In this document: positions 24,413-36,045 of the stretch, in pieces | Numbering within the stretch: the first letter of the stretch is position 1 | Layout of the letters: each line of letters opens with the position of its first letter | DNA from: Deinococcus actinosclerus | GTDB lineage: Bacteria > Deinococcota > Deinococci > Deinococcales > Deinococcaceae | Assembly (NCBI RefSeq): GCF_001507665.1 | Contig: NZ_CP013910.1 | Coordinates: 2,231,501-2,295,500 of the forward strand | Reading direction: 5' to 3' | Length of the DNA: 64,000 bases | The notes under the pieces: model-generated | Database searches by the model: none | What the model saw: only the letters and a program-made list of their open reading frames with translations | What the model was told of the DNA's origin: nothing | Made by a program: the position numbers and the translations under genes

Positions 24413-24808
24413 ATGCCGGACGCCATCCCTTTCACCGACAGCCCCGACATCCAGGTGCGGGTCGAGGTGCTGTTCATGCCCTCGCACAGCCAGCCGGGTC
24501 GGCTGGTGTTCGCGTACATCATCCACATCGAGAACCGCAGCGACCAGACCTGGAAGCTCCTGGCGCGCCACTGGAACATCGTGGACGGCCTGGGCCGCGA
24601 GACCAGCGTGGACGGCGAGGGCGTCGTGGGCGAGCAGCCGGTCCTGCCGCCCGGCGGGTCGTTCACGTACGACTCGTTCGTGACGCTGGAGGCCGCGCCC
24701 GGCCACATGGGCGGCCATTATGTCATGCAGGACGCCTGGGGCGCGCGTGCGCGCGTGCCGATCGCGCCGTTCATCCTGGCGGAACCGGGCGCCCGCACCC
24801 TGAACTGA
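24413..24808 (+). CDS. apaG: ApaG-family protein
   Basis: A 131-residue FnIII-like single-domain protein. The ApaG pattern is clear: VRVEVLFMPSHS, FAYIIHIENRSDQTWKLLARHWNIVD, then VVGEQPVLPPGGSFTYDSFVTL and GHMGGHYVMQ. In enterobacteria ApaG is associated with cobalt/magnesium resistance and diadenosine tetraphosphate metabolism, but its molecular function is not settled. ATG 24413 is chosen; ATG 24401 is possible. It converges on dusA with a repeat element in between. Confidence 0.9.
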   Translation: MPDAIPFTDSPDIQVRVEVLFMPSHSQPGRLVFAYIIHIENRSDQTWKLLARHWNIVDGLGRETSVDGEGVVGEQPVLPPGGSFTYDSFVTLEAAPGHMGGHYVMQDAWGARARVPIAPFILAEPGARTLN

Positions 24809-24810
24809 GA

Positions 24811-24870
24811 CGAACTCCGGTTGAATGGTTGGTCAAAACCGTTCAACCCGGGCGGACGCGACTCGAAGAG
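24811..24870 (-). repeat. Dispersed hairpin repeat, copy 3 (3' half only)
   Basis: On the minus strand this matches the 3' half of the elements at 35915-36042 and 37751-37897: GAGTCGCGTCCGC, then a hairpin with arms at 24839-24851 and 24817-24828, then GGAGT. Changes between copies largely preserve pairing. It lies just past the dusA stop. Confidence 0.75.
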
Positions 24871-24875
24871 CGGCC

Positions 24876-25910
<1,035 letters not shown>

Positions 25911-25971
25911 CAGCCCGTCAGTGTACGCCGCGCCCGCCGCCCGCAACCGTGAGGCGGGTATCCTGCCCGCG

Positions 25972-26781
25972 ATGCTCCTGACGTCCTCTCCCCTGCCCGG
26001 CTGGCCGGACACCCGCCCACTGGGCAGCGTGCCCATTCGGGAGGCGGCGGGCCTGCTCCTGCCGCACGATGGGGGCCCGGTGGCCGACCTGCGGGATCAG
26101 CCGGAGCGCTGGGCGCTGCTGACCGACGTGACGGCGGCGCTGCGCCGGGGCATGCCGGTCCTGGGCTGGGGCACGGGCGCGGCGCTGCTGGGCCGCGCGC
26201 TGGGCGCCCAGATTCACGGCCCGGATGGGGGTCTGGAATGGGCGGCCCTCCCGCGCGGCGCGCAGGTCCACAGCTGGGCCGGTGAGATGCCGCGGCACTG
26301 GACGCAGGGGCGGGCGGCGGCCTGGGCCACCCCGGACCTCCCCGGGTGGGTGCGGACTGCGTTTCTGGCGGCGCTGCCCGGCTGGGCGGACCGCACGCCC
26401 GGCTCCCCGCTGGAGGAGCTGGGGGGCGTGCCCACGCTGGAGGGGGTCGTGACCGAGTTCTACGCCCGCGCGCGCCGCGACCCGCTGCTGGGGCCGGTGT
26501 TCGCAGCGCATGTCGAGGACTGGCCCGCGCACCTGGGGCGCGTCACGGCGTTCTGGGTGACGCTGCTGGGCGGCGACGCGGACCTCGCTCCGTGGCGGGG
26601 GAACCTGAACGCGGCGCACGCGGGACTGGGCGTACGGGGCGAGCACCTGCGGGCGTGGCTGACACTGTGGGAGACGACCGCGCGTGACCTCCTGCCCGCT
26701 CCCGCCGCCGACCTGCTGACGGCACGCGCCCGGGCGATGGGGGCGCGTCTGGGTGGCCCTGGTTCACGTCAGCGGGCGTAA
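25972..26781 (+). CDS. Degenerate GATase-like domain fused to group III truncated haemoglobin
   Basis: A 269-residue two-part protein. Residues about 150-262 are a group III truncated globin: B10 Tyr in FYARARRDPLLGPVF (Y164), the family tryptophan pattern DWPAHLGRVTAFW, and proximal His in GEHLRAWLTLW (H225). Residues about 25-140 resemble a class I glutamine amidotransferase; GMPVLGWGTGAALLGRALGAQ matches the nucleophile-elbow region, but the catalytic Cys position is Gly67, so it would be inactive. Start ATG 25972 is seven bases after TATCCT. Its 3' end overlaps the convergent LysM gene by 13 bases. Haem binding is a strong inference; the N-terminal assignment is tentative. Confidence 0.75.
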   Translation: MLLTSSPLPGWPDTRPLGSVPIREAAGLLLPHDGGPVADLRDQPERWALLTDVTAALRRGMPVLGWGTGAALLGRALGAQIHGPDGGLEWAALPRGAQVHSWAGEMPRHWTQGRAAAWATPDLPGWVRTAFLAALPGWADRTPGSPLEELGGVPTLEGVVTEFYARARRDPLLGPVFAAHVEDWPAHLGRVTAFWVTLLGGDADLAPWRGNLNAAHAGLGVRGEHLRAWLTLWETTARDLLPAPAADLLTARARAMGARLGGPGSRQRA

Positions 26782-28088
26782 CGGCGCCCGGTGTAGTTCG
26801 TGAACACCCCGATGCCGTAACTGACGCGCCGCACGCTGTCCAGCACGGCGCGGCCGTTCCAGGCGATCCCGGCGCTGCTGCCCCCGTCGAGCAGCAGGGC
26901 GTCGCGCACGCCCAGGCGCAGCAGCAGCTTGCCCATCTCGGTGGTGGTGAGTTTCGCGTGCGTGCTGACGAGCACGAGGTCGCGGTTGCTGACCAGCCCC
27001 ACGGCGCTGCGCGCGGCCCGCCCGAACAGCGCCGGGTCGCGGAACGCCGTGCTGTAGCGCGTGACGACCTGCCCGCCGCTGAGGATGCGCGGCCCGGTGG
27101 CGATCACGGTCTCCATGCCGGTCCAGCTCGTGTCCAGCGGGCGGCCCAGCAGCGCCGTGGCGCTGGGACGGATCGCGGCGCGGTTGTCCGGCGTGATCGC
27201 CAGCGCCTGCGGGATGCGGCCCCAGGTGAGCAGCCGCCCCTGCATCACGATGTCCCCGGCAGGCGCGAAGGACTGCGGGTGGAAGTAGCTGCCGTTCACG
27301 AGCACGCGCGCGCCGCTGCGCCGGGCGAGTTCCCCGACCCGCGCGCCGGAATTGAACACCAGCGCCCGCCCGGGCAGCACCGGGGCGACCAGCGTGCTGC
27401 GCCAGCGCAGGTCCACGTTCGCGATCTGCATGGGCACGTTCAGGGGTGTCAGGCGCTTGAAGGTCACGGGATCACGCTGCGGTTTCGGGGGGATCGGAAC
27501 GGGCACCCGGGACGGCACGAGCAGTTTCTTGCCGGGCACGATGTGCTTGAAACTCCCCAGTCCGTTCAGGCGGCGCAGGTCGTCCACGCTCAGGCGGTAG
27601 CGGGCCGCCAGGGCCTGCGGGGTGTCCTTCACGCCCACGCGGACGTAGCGGTACACCACGCGGACCTCGGTGGTGGGAGGCCGGACGGGCGCGGCCACGC
27701 GGGTGCGGGGCGGGATCTTCAGGCGCTGCCCGACCGCCAGCGCCGTGCCCCGGAGGCTGTTCCCGGCCTGGAGCGCCGCGACCGTCACGCCGAACCGGGC
27801 CGCGATGGCACTCAGGGTGTCGCCCTTTTTCACGGTGTACGGGCCCGCGCTGCTGGCCGGACGGACCGGCGACGCGGCGCCGGCCGGGCCCACGAGGCGC
27901 AGGACCTGCCCGGCGCGGATGGTGGTGCCACTCAAGCCGTTCAGGCGCTGAATGTCGGCCACGCTGACCCCGGTGCGGGTCGAGATGCGGAACAGCGTGT
28001 CGCCGGGCCTCACCGTCACGCTGGCCGGAAGCGCCAGTGCGGCGGAACCCAGACCGGCCAGCAGAAGAGAAGAGAACAGTCGCCGCAT
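26769..28088 (-). CDS. Secreted protein with three LysM domains and NAGPA-type glycosidase domain
   Basis: A 439-residue exported protein: signal peptide (about 1-20), three LysM domains (about 23-65, 80-125 and 143-192, each with the GDTL/DTPQ opening and LNGL-type end), and a C-terminal phosphodiester glycosidase (NAGPA, PF09992) domain (about 225-435) with FNSGARVGELARRSGARVLVNGSYF and LLLDGGSSAGIAW. LysM should hold it on peptidoglycan; NAGPA domains cleave sugar-phosphodiester links. A role in wall remodelling is inferred. ATG 28088 starts at the signal peptide; the frame is open further upstream. Confidence 0.9.
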   Translation of the reverse strand: MRRLFSSLLLAGLGSAALALPASVTVRPGDTLFRISTRTGVSVADIQRLNGLSGTTIRAGQVLRLVGPAGAASPVRPASSAGPYTVKKGDTLSAIAARFGVTVAALQAGNSLRGTALAVGQRLKIPPRTRVAAPVRPPTTEVRVVYRYVRVGVKDTPQALAARYRLSVDDLRRLNGLGSFKHIVPGKKLLVPSRVPVPIPPKPQRDPVTFKRLTPLNVPMQIANVDLRWRSTLVAPVLPGRALVFNSGARVGELARRSGARVLVNGSYFHPQSFAPAGDIVMQGRLLTWGRIPQALAITPDNRAAIRPSATALLGRPLDTSWTGMETVIATGPRILSGGQVVTRYSTAFRDPALFGRAARSAVGLVSNRDLVLVSTHAKLTTTEMGKLLLRLGVRDALLLDGGSSAGIAWNGRAVLDSVRRVSYGIGVFTNYTGRRYAR

Positions 28089-28263
28089 GCGGTCACACCT
28101 GATCACAGTTGCCCCCCCCGGGTCGTGAACTGAAGCTGACGTGACGTTCATGCCCCGGTGGCGACGCCCGGGGCCTTCAGCCCTCACCCGGACGCCAACC
28201 GGGCCGCCGGGCCGCCTCGGTCCCGGCCCGTGAGCCCCCACCGCGCGAGGCGCCGGTCGGGAT

Positions 28264-28746
28264 TCAGGTGCCGGGAGTGCTGCCCGGGAAGACCGCCACC
28301 CGCCCCACCATGTAGGCGCAGCCGTACAGGAAGAGGGTCGCCACCGGCAGCAGGCGCAGGCCCAGCCGCTGCGGCGTGAGCTTCTCGCGGATCATCAGTT
28401 CGATCACGTACAGGGTCAGCAGACAGAACCCGGCGTACATCCAGTGTTCCCAGTCGCGGCTGGGGTCCGCCGGGAACCCGTACTTCGTGACGCCCTTCCC
28501 GACGTCCGTGGCGCTGGGCACCTTCGCGCCGCCCAGGGCCAGCAGCACGCCGGTCACGCCGGGCAGCAGGGTCAGCACCCAGGTCAGGCGCAGCCAGACC
28601 ATGAAGCCCGGCCCCACCCGCCCCTTGATGGCCGGCGCGACACTCCAGATGAACAGCACCAGGGTCGCCAGCGCGTACGGGGTGGGGAAGAAGAACGCGG
28701 CGGCGTTGTTGAACTGGTACCCGTGGATGAGGCGCAGGAACTCCAT
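28264..28746 (-). CDS. Small integral membrane protein, unknown function
   Basis: A 160-residue protein with four hydrophobic segments (about 17-37, 50-73, 105-123, 132-153). Conserved-looking polar stretches include WEHWMYAGFC and IREKLTPQR. I do not recognise a family with confidence. ATG 28746 is six bases after TACGCT. It lies between the LysM gene and terC on the same strand with over 80 bases on both sides. Confidence 0.65.
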   Translation of the reverse strand: MEFLRLIHGYQFNNAAAFFFPTPYALATLVLFIWSVAPAIKGRVGPGFMVWLRLTWVLTLLPGVTGVLLALGGAKVPSATDVGKGVTKYGFPADPSRDWEHWMYAGFCLLTLYVIELMIREKLTPQRLGLRLLPVATLFLYGCAYMVGRVAVFPGSTPGT

Positions 28747-28827
28747 GCGCGCAGCGTAAAGCATCGGGCGGGCAACAGAAGACCCCGCCCAGGGTGGGGC
28801 GGGGCCGCAGAGACGGTGGGGGGGCGT

Positions 28828-29601
<774 letters not shown>

Positions 29602-29746
29602 TGTGTCACTCCGCGAAACAGAAAGCGGACGCTGCCACGCACGTCCAGGATGCCGTTGGGGGTAGTAACCCGAGTCCGCGCCCGTGCGGCGCGCCAGGGA
29701 TCATGTTCCCCGACACCCGGGGGGCCGGTCAAGACCCGTCAAATCT

Positions 29747-30352
<606 letters not shown>

Positions 30353-30454
30353 TGCCGCTCATGATAGCGGGCCGTGGGCTGGCACCACCCTGACACGGAC
30401 GGGTAGAGTGAGAGGCGTCACACAACCCATCGCCCCCATTCCCGGAGGACCCCC

Positions 30455-31087
30455 ATGCGCCGACTTGCCGCCGCTTTCACCCTTGCGCTGCCCCTGGCCC
30501 TGGCCGCCTGCTCCCAGCAGGCCGCCCCCACTGCCAGCCCCTCACCGTACGCCGACCGACCCGAGCTGCAGGACTCGGGCAGTCAGGCCATCCTGGCCCG
30601 CTACGGCAGCGACCCCGGGCTGACCGCCGCCCTTCAGGAAGCGTACGGCGAGCGGCCCAGCACCCTCGCCTACCCCAGCGTGCCCGCACTGAACACGCAG
30701 GACTACGCCAGTGACCGCCTCGCGTACGTCAAGCGCACCGGGTGGGGCACCGTGGGCAACTACAACGCGCAGTACAGCGCGTACGCCGGGACCAGCCTCC
30801 CGTACACCGGCCTGGACTGGACCCGCGACGGGTGCAGCGCCCCCGACGGCCTGGGCCTGGGCTACCGCGAGGACTTCCGCCCGGCGTGCAACGTGCACGA
30901 CTTCGCGTACCGCAACCTCAAGGTGTACCAGCGCACCGACGCCAACCGCCTGACGAGCGACGACGTGTTCTACACGAACATGAAAGCCATCTGCGCCGCC
31001 AAGAGCTGGTACGCCCGCCCCGCCTGCTACAGCGCCGCGTACGCCTACTACCAGGGCGTGCGCATCGGCGGCAGCGACAGCTTCTAA
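30455..31087 (+). CDS. Prokaryotic phospholipase A2-family lipoprotein
   Basis: A 210-residue predicted lipoprotein: signal peptide ending in LALAAC with lipidation Cys at residue 19. The C-terminal half (about 110-190) is a prokaryotic phospholipase A2 domain (PF09056) with [17 protein letters not shown] and [11 protein letters not shown], containing the catalytic His-Asp pair, and paired Cys for disulfides (CAAK, ACYSAA). It should hydrolyse the sn-2 ester of phospholipids at the cell surface; anchoring rather than secretion is unusual for this family. It is monocistronic. Confidence 0.88.
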   Translation: MRRLAAAFTLALPLALAACSQQAAPTASPSPYADRPELQDSGSQAILARYGSDPGLTAALQEAYGERPSTLAYPSVPALNTQDYASDRLAYVKRTGWGTVGNYNAQYSAYAGTSLPYTGLDWTRDGCSAPDGLGLGYREDFRPACNVHDFAYRNLKVYQRTDANRLTSDDVFYTNMKAICAAKSWYARPACYSAAYAYYQGVRIGGSDSF

Positions 31088-31145
31088 AGCGGGGGGCGCA
31101 GGACACGGGAGGTGGGGTTGACTGCGCCCCGCCTCCTTCCCGTGT

Positions 31146-31436
31146 TCAGGCCGGGTTCGTCCAGTACGCCCAAGTGTGCCCGCCCGCGCAGGTCGCGGTG
31201 AACTCCGGGCCGCGCTTGCTGACCTTCCCCGGCTGCCCACACGCCGCGCACACCGGCTTGGCGGGCGTGTTCCCACCGCAGTCGCCGCAGTTCAGGTAGT
31301 ACCCGTACTTCCCGAACTGCACGGTCACGTTCGCGGACGCACACGTGCGGCACGCCACGTCCGGGCGGGGCCGCGCCTGCGCCTGCCGCTCCTGGGAGGT
31401 CCGGACGCTGGCCCGCTGTCTGTCCCCATTGCCCAC
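31146..31436 (-). CDS. Zinc-ribbon protein downstream of lysA
   Basis: A 96-residue protein with a basic N terminus and Cys motifs CRTCASANVTVQFG, NCGDCGG and CAACGQPG plus a late CAGGH, consistent with one or two zinc ribbons like the C4 zinc finger of topoisomerase I-type proteins (QFGKYGYYLNCGDC resembles that pattern). GTG 31436 has GGAG six bases upstream and follows the lysA stop by three bases, so the two are co-transcribed. The role is unknown; nucleic-acid binding is a reasonable guess. Confidence 0.7.
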   Translation of the reverse strand: MGNGDRQRASVRTSQERQAQARPRPDVACRTCASANVTVQFGKYGYYLNCGDCGGNTPAKPVCAACGQPGKVSKRGPEFTATCAGGHTWAYWTNPA

Positions 31437-31439
31437 TCC

Positions 31440-32600
31440 CTACTCCACGCCCTCTTCCGCGCGCCAGATGTCCTGCGGGGTTTCGCGCTGGCGGATGACC
31501 GTCCAGGTACCCGCGTCGTGCAGGACCTCGGCGGGGCGGGCGCGGGTGAGGTAGTTGCTGCTCATGGCGGCGCCGTACGCGCCGGCCTCGTGGATGGCGA
31601 GGAGGTTGCCGGGCTGCGGGTCGGGCAGGGCGAGGTCGCGCGCGAGGAGGTCGCCGCTCTCGCAGGCGGGGCCGGCGAGGTCCCAGGTGGCGTCCTGTGT
31701 GTCTGGGCCGCCCAGGTCCCAGAGGGGCGTGACGGGGTGCTGCGCGCCGTACAGCATGGGGCGCAGGAGTTCGGTCATGCCGGCGTCCACCAGCACGAAG
31801 TTCCGCCCGGTGCGTTTGGTGCCCACCACGCGGGTCAGGAGGGTGCCGGCCTGCGCGACGAGGTACCGGCCGGGTTCGACCCAGAGTTGCGCGCCGAAGG
31901 TGGCAGCGGCGGCGCGGGCCTCGCGGGCGATGCCGTGCAGGTCGGCGCCCAGACCCCAGCCGCCCCCGGCGTCGAGGACGTCCAGCGGGCCGGTGTGGGC
32001 GCGCAACTCGCCGAGGCGGTGGAAGGCGGCGGTGAAGTCGTGCGCGTCGCGGATGGCGCTGCCGATGTGCACGTGCAGGCCCAGGGCCGTGTGCCCGGCG
32101 GCGCGCAGGGCGTCCAGCACGCGCGGGGCCTGGTCCAGCGTGACGCCGAACTTGCTGCCGGCGGCGCCGGTGGCGAGGTGGTCGTGGGTGCTGACGTTCA
32201 GGGCGGGGTTCACGCGCACGAGTGCGCGGGAGGCAGGCGGGAGCAGGCGGACCTCCTCTTCCCGGTCGAGGATGAAAGTCGCGCCGAGGTGCGCGCCGGT
32301 GGCGTACTCGCCGGGGGTCTTGGCGGGGCCGTTCACGAGGATGCGGTCACCTGCCGCGCCCACTCGGGAGGCGCGGGCGAGTTCCCCGGCGCTGACGCAT
32401 TCGAAACCGACGCCCTGGGCGTGCAGGCGGCGCAGCAGGGTCAGGTTGGGGTTGGCTTTCATGGCGTAGTACACGCGGGCGTCCCCGAACGCGGCGCGGA
32501 CGCGCGCCAGGGCAGCGTCGAGTTCGGCGGCGTCGTAGACGTACAGGGGCGTGCCGTACGTGTGCGCGGCGGTCTGGAGGACGTCGGCGGGAAGGCTCAT
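31440..32600 (-). CDS. lysA: Diaminopimelate decarboxylase
   Basis: A 386-residue PLP enzyme of fold type III making lysine from meso-diaminopimelate. It has YYAMKANPNLTLLRRL (PLP lysine), GAKFGVTLDQ-like SKFGVTLDQ, HVHIGSAIRD, DAGGGWG and EPGRYLVAQAG, then CESGDLLA near the C terminus for substrate binding. Length is normal. Start ATG 32600 is seven bases after TACACT, a leaderless-type box lying close to the divergent FadR-like control region. Confidence 0.92.
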   Translation of the reverse strand: MSLPADVLQTAAHTYGTPLYVYDAAELDAALARVRAAFGDARVYYAMKANPNLTLLRRLHAQGVGFECVSAGELARASRVGAAGDRILVNGPAKTPGEYATGAHLGATFILDREEEVRLLPPASRALVRVNPALNVSTHDHLATGAAGSKFGVTLDQAPRVLDALRAAGHTALGLHVHIGSAIRDAHDFTAAFHRLGELRAHTGPLDVLDAGGGWGLGADLHGIAREARAAAATFGAQLWVEPGRYLVAQAGTLLTRVVGTKRTGRNFVLVDAGMTELLRPMLYGAQHPVTPLWDLGGPDTQDATWDLAGPACESGDLLARDLALPDPQPGNLLAIHEAGAYGAAMSSNYLTRARPAEVLHDAGTWTVIRQRETPQDIWRAEEGVE

Positions 32601-32628
32601 GCCGGGGAGTGTACCGGGCGGGGCGGAC

Positions 32629-32675
32629 TTGACGTACAGATGGTGGTCAGCCCAGACTGGTCAGACCACTGACCA
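32629..32675 (+). promoter_or_regulatory. Promoter with overlapping FadR-like operators upstream of the GntR gene
   Basis: TTGACG (32629-32634) with CAGACT 18 bases on (32653-32658) forms a candidate promoter. Over and after it lie FadR-type palindromes: TGGTCAGACCA (32658-32668) and the seven-base arms TGGTCAG/CTGACCA at 32658-32664 and 32669-32675, plus another TGGTCAG at 32644-32650. E. coli FadR binds a very similar TGGTCNGACC core. Autoregulation by the next gene is the simplest reading. Confidence 0.7.
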
Positions 32676-32701
32676 CTGAGCTGAATCTTCCGGAGGTTCA
32701 T

Positions 32702-33386
32702 ATGCCTGACCCTGCCCCCATCCCGCTGCGGCCCGCGCTGCACGCCGAGGACACCCTGCTCGCCCGCCTGCTGGACGGCACGTACCCGCCCGGGAGCACC
32801 CTGCCCGCCGAACGGGAACTGGCCGTCAGCCTGGGCGTCACGCGCCCCACCCTGCGCGAGGCGCTGCAACGCCTGGGCCGCGACGGCCTGCTGGACATCC
32901 GGCAGGGTAAACCCACCCGCGTCCTGCACCCGCACGAGGGCGGGCTGCGCGTCCTGGCGCACCTGTCCCGGCATGGTGAGCTGGGCGGCATGGTGCCGGA
33001 CCTGCTGGACCTGCGCGCCGCGCTGCTGCCCCACTGGGTCGCGCAGACCGCCGCGCGCGAGCCGCAGCCGCTCCGGGATCACCTCGCCACGCCGCCGGCC
33101 GAATCGGACGACGCCGACCTGCCGCGGATCTTCACCACGTTCGACTGGACCTTCCAGACGCTCGCCGCGCACGGCAGCGGGAACGCGCTGGCCCCGCTGC
33201 TGCTGGGCGCGTTCGCCGAGGTGTACGCCCGCGCCGGGGCGATCTACTTCGGTGACCCGCACCGCCGCGAGCGCTCCCGCGAGCACTACCGCGCGCTGCA
33301 CGCCGCGCTCCCCCTGGGCGGGATCGCCGCCGGGCAGGTGGCGCGCAGCACCAGCCTCGACAGCCTGCACCTGTGGGAGGCGCGCC

Positions 33387-33394
<8 letters not shown>
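32702..33394 (+). CDS. GntR-family regulator, FadR-like
   Basis: A 230-residue regulator. The winged helix (about 10-75) has the FadR/GntR pattern YPPGSTLPAERELAVSLGVTRPTLREALQRLGRDGLL; the C-terminal domain (about 85-225) is all-helical as in FadR/FCD proteins. ATG 32702 has GGAGG six bases upstream. FadR senses long-chain acyl-CoA; here the co-transcribed gene encodes a fatty-acid-hydroxylase-type enzyme and FadR-like operators precede the gene, so a lipid ligand is plausible. Confidence 0.88.
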
Positions 33395-34229
<835 letters not shown>

Positions 34230-34306
34230 CCCTACCCGCGGCCCCGTCTCAATTGCCGCGCGCGTCACCGCCGGTTCAGGGGCCGGATGGTAAGCTGCGC
34301 GGCTGT

Positions 34307-35485
34307 ATGAGTGCCCCCTCCCCTGCCTCCGCGACCGTCCCCGCCCCTGCCGCCGCTGCGGGGGAACGGGTGCTGTGCGCCATGTCCGGCGGCGTGGACA
34401 GCAGCGTCACGGCGGCGCTGCTGAAGGACCAGGGGTATCAGGTGGTCGGCGCGATGATGCGCTTCTGGCCCGACGACAAGCGCACCGACACCTTCGACTC
34501 GTGCTGCTCGCCCGACGCGGCGTACGAGGCGCGCCGCGTGGCCGAGCAGGTGGGCGTGCCCTTCTACCTGCTGGACTACCGCGAGCAGTTCCAGCGGCAC
34601 ATCGTGGGGCCGTTCATCGACGAGTACAGCAAGGGCCGCACGCCCAACCCCTGCGTGAACTGCAACACCAAGGTGAAGTTCGACGAACTGGTGAAGAAGG
34701 CCAAGATGCTGGGCTGCCGCTACGTCGCCACCGGGCACTACGTGAAGCGCGTGGAAAACGCGCAGGGTGAGGTGGAGTTCCACCGGGGCGACGATCCGCG
34801 CAAGGACCAGACGTACTTCCTGTGGGGCACGCCGCGTGACGCGCTGCCGTACATCCTCTTCCCCGTTGGGGAACTGGAAAAGCCCCACGTGCGCGAGATC
34901 GCGGCGGAACGCGGCCTGCTGACCGCGCAGAAACCCGAGAGTCAGAACATCTGCTTCGTGCCCGGCAAGGTGCAGGACTTCGTCGCCGAGCACATCCCCC
35001 AGGCGCAGGGCTTCATCCGCGAGATCAGCACGGGAGAGGTCGTCGGGGAGCACCTGGGCACGCAGTTCTACACGCTGGGCCAGAAGAAGGGTCTGGGCCT
35101 GTACCAGTCGCACCGCGTGCGGCACGTCGTGCACCTGGCACCCGACACGAACACCGTCTGGGTGGGCGACTACGACGACTGCCTGTGGACCGGCCTGAAG
35201 GCGCAGAGTGCCAACTACCTGATCGACCTGACCGACCTGCCGGGGGAACTGGAGGTGCAGGTCCGCTACCGCACCGCGCCCGTGAAAGCCCGCGTGGTCC
35301 GCGCCGACGAGAGCGGCTTCGAACTGGCCTTCGCGGACCCGCAGTTCGCGGTCGCGCCCGGCCAGAGCGCCGTGCTGTACGCCGGGCCGCGCCTGCTGGG
35401 CGGCGGCCTGATTGAGGACCACGTCCCCACGCTGCCCGAACCGAAAGCCCCGCCGAAGAAACGCCCGGCGGTCCTGCTGTCCTGA
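34307..35485 (+). CDS. mnmA: tRNA-specific 2-thiouridylase
   Basis: A 392-residue enzyme thiolating U34 of tRNA-Lys, -Glu and -Gln. The PP-loop SGGVDSS (27-33) activates the nucleotide; catalytic cysteines lie in NPCVNCNTKVKF and ESQNICFV, and ATGHYVKR and QKKGLGLY are also conserved. A CSPDAAYEARRVA helix follows the PP-loop as usual. ATG 34307 is preceded by TAAGCT ten bases upstream. The downstream gene overlaps by one base (TGATG). Confidence 0.95.
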   Translation: MSAPSPASATVPAPAAAAGERVLCAMSGGVDSSVTAALLKDQGYQVVGAMMRFWPDDKRTDTFDSCCSPDAAYEARRVAEQVGVPFYLLDYREQFQRHIVGPFIDEYSKGRTPNPCVNCNTKVKFDELVKKAKMLGCRYVATGHYVKRVENAQGEVEFHRGDDPRKDQTYFLWGTPRDALPYILFPVGELEKPHVREIAAERGLLTAQKPESQNICFVPGKVQDFVAEHIPQAQGFIREISTGEVVGEHLGTQFYTLGQKKGLGLYQSHRVRHVVHLAPDTNTVWVGDYDDCLWTGLKAQSANYLIDLTDLPGELEVQVRYRTAPVKARVVRADESGFELAFADPQFAVAPGQSAVLYAGPRLLGGGLIEDHVPTLPEPKAPPKKRPAVLLS

Positions 35486-35910
35486 TGCTGGCGCACGTGC
35501 GCCGAGTCCACGCGGCCCTGATTGACCGAGGGAACCTTACGCCCGGCGCGCTGGCCGACCTGCTGAGTGACCTGCGGCGAGAGGTGCAGGAACTGCCCTT
35601 CGGCGCCCCAAACGCTGATGCCCTGCCGCGCGAGACGTACCGCGACCTGCGTGCCCGCATCGCCCGAGCGTGGCCGGAACCCGGCTTCTACGACCCGGCC
35701 ACCGGACGCGCCCTGGGCCACTGCGACCTTCCCGCCGAGATCGGCGACGCCCTGGACGACCTGACGGACCTCGCCCTTGACCTGGGGACCGCTCTCGCGC
35801 TGACTGATACGGACGCGGCCGATGTGCTGGCGTGGCTGCGCCTCTCCCACGACATCCACTGGGGCGATCACGTGCAGGACGTCACGCGGCACCTGCGCTG
35901 GCTGGGTTAG
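35485..35910 (+). CDS. Hypothetical protein coupled to mnmA
   Basis: A 141-residue helical, acidic protein. It resembles DUF5063-type proteins in general pattern (LRREVQELPFG, YRDLRARIARAWP, GDALDDLTDLALDL, LRLSHDIHWGDHVQDVTRHLRWL), though I am not certain of this. It overlaps the mnmA stop by one base and is clearly translated with it. Function unknown. Confidence 0.65.
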   Translation: MLAHVRRVHAALIDRGNLTPGALADLLSDLRREVQELPFGAPNADALPRETYRDLRARIARAWPEPGFYDPATGRALGHCDLPAEIGDALDDLTDLALDLGTALALTDTDAADVLAWLRLSHDIHWGDHVQDVTRHLRWLG

Positions 35911-35914
35911 ACGG

Positions 35915-36042
35915 ACTGCCGTTTGTTGCGCTGACAATCCGGAATTTCACCGCCCCTGCCAGCTCCACGTCCGGAGGGCGCCCTGCTCCCACTCGCATCC
36001 GCTCGGATTGAACGGTCTTTGCAGCCCATTCAATCGGAGTCC
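35915..36042 (+). repeat. Dispersed hairpin repeat, copy 1
   Basis: About 128 bp, homologous to 37751-37897. Shared blocks in order are CCGTYTGTTKCGCYGACAA, CCGGAA, CACCG, GCCAGCTCCACG, CCGGA, TCGCATCCGCTCGG, a hairpin (arms 36006-36015 and 36026-36035), and GGAGTCC. It fills the gap between two convergent genes. Confidence 0.85.
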
Positions 36043-36045
36043 ATG

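Noticed and set aside
29646..29746. Resemblance to a yybP-ykoY manganese riboswitch upstream of terC (GGGGGTAGTAAC and CAAGACC blocks)
   Set aside because: The blocks lie on the plus strand, opposite to terC, and internal conserved CGTCA/CCGGC blocks are missing.
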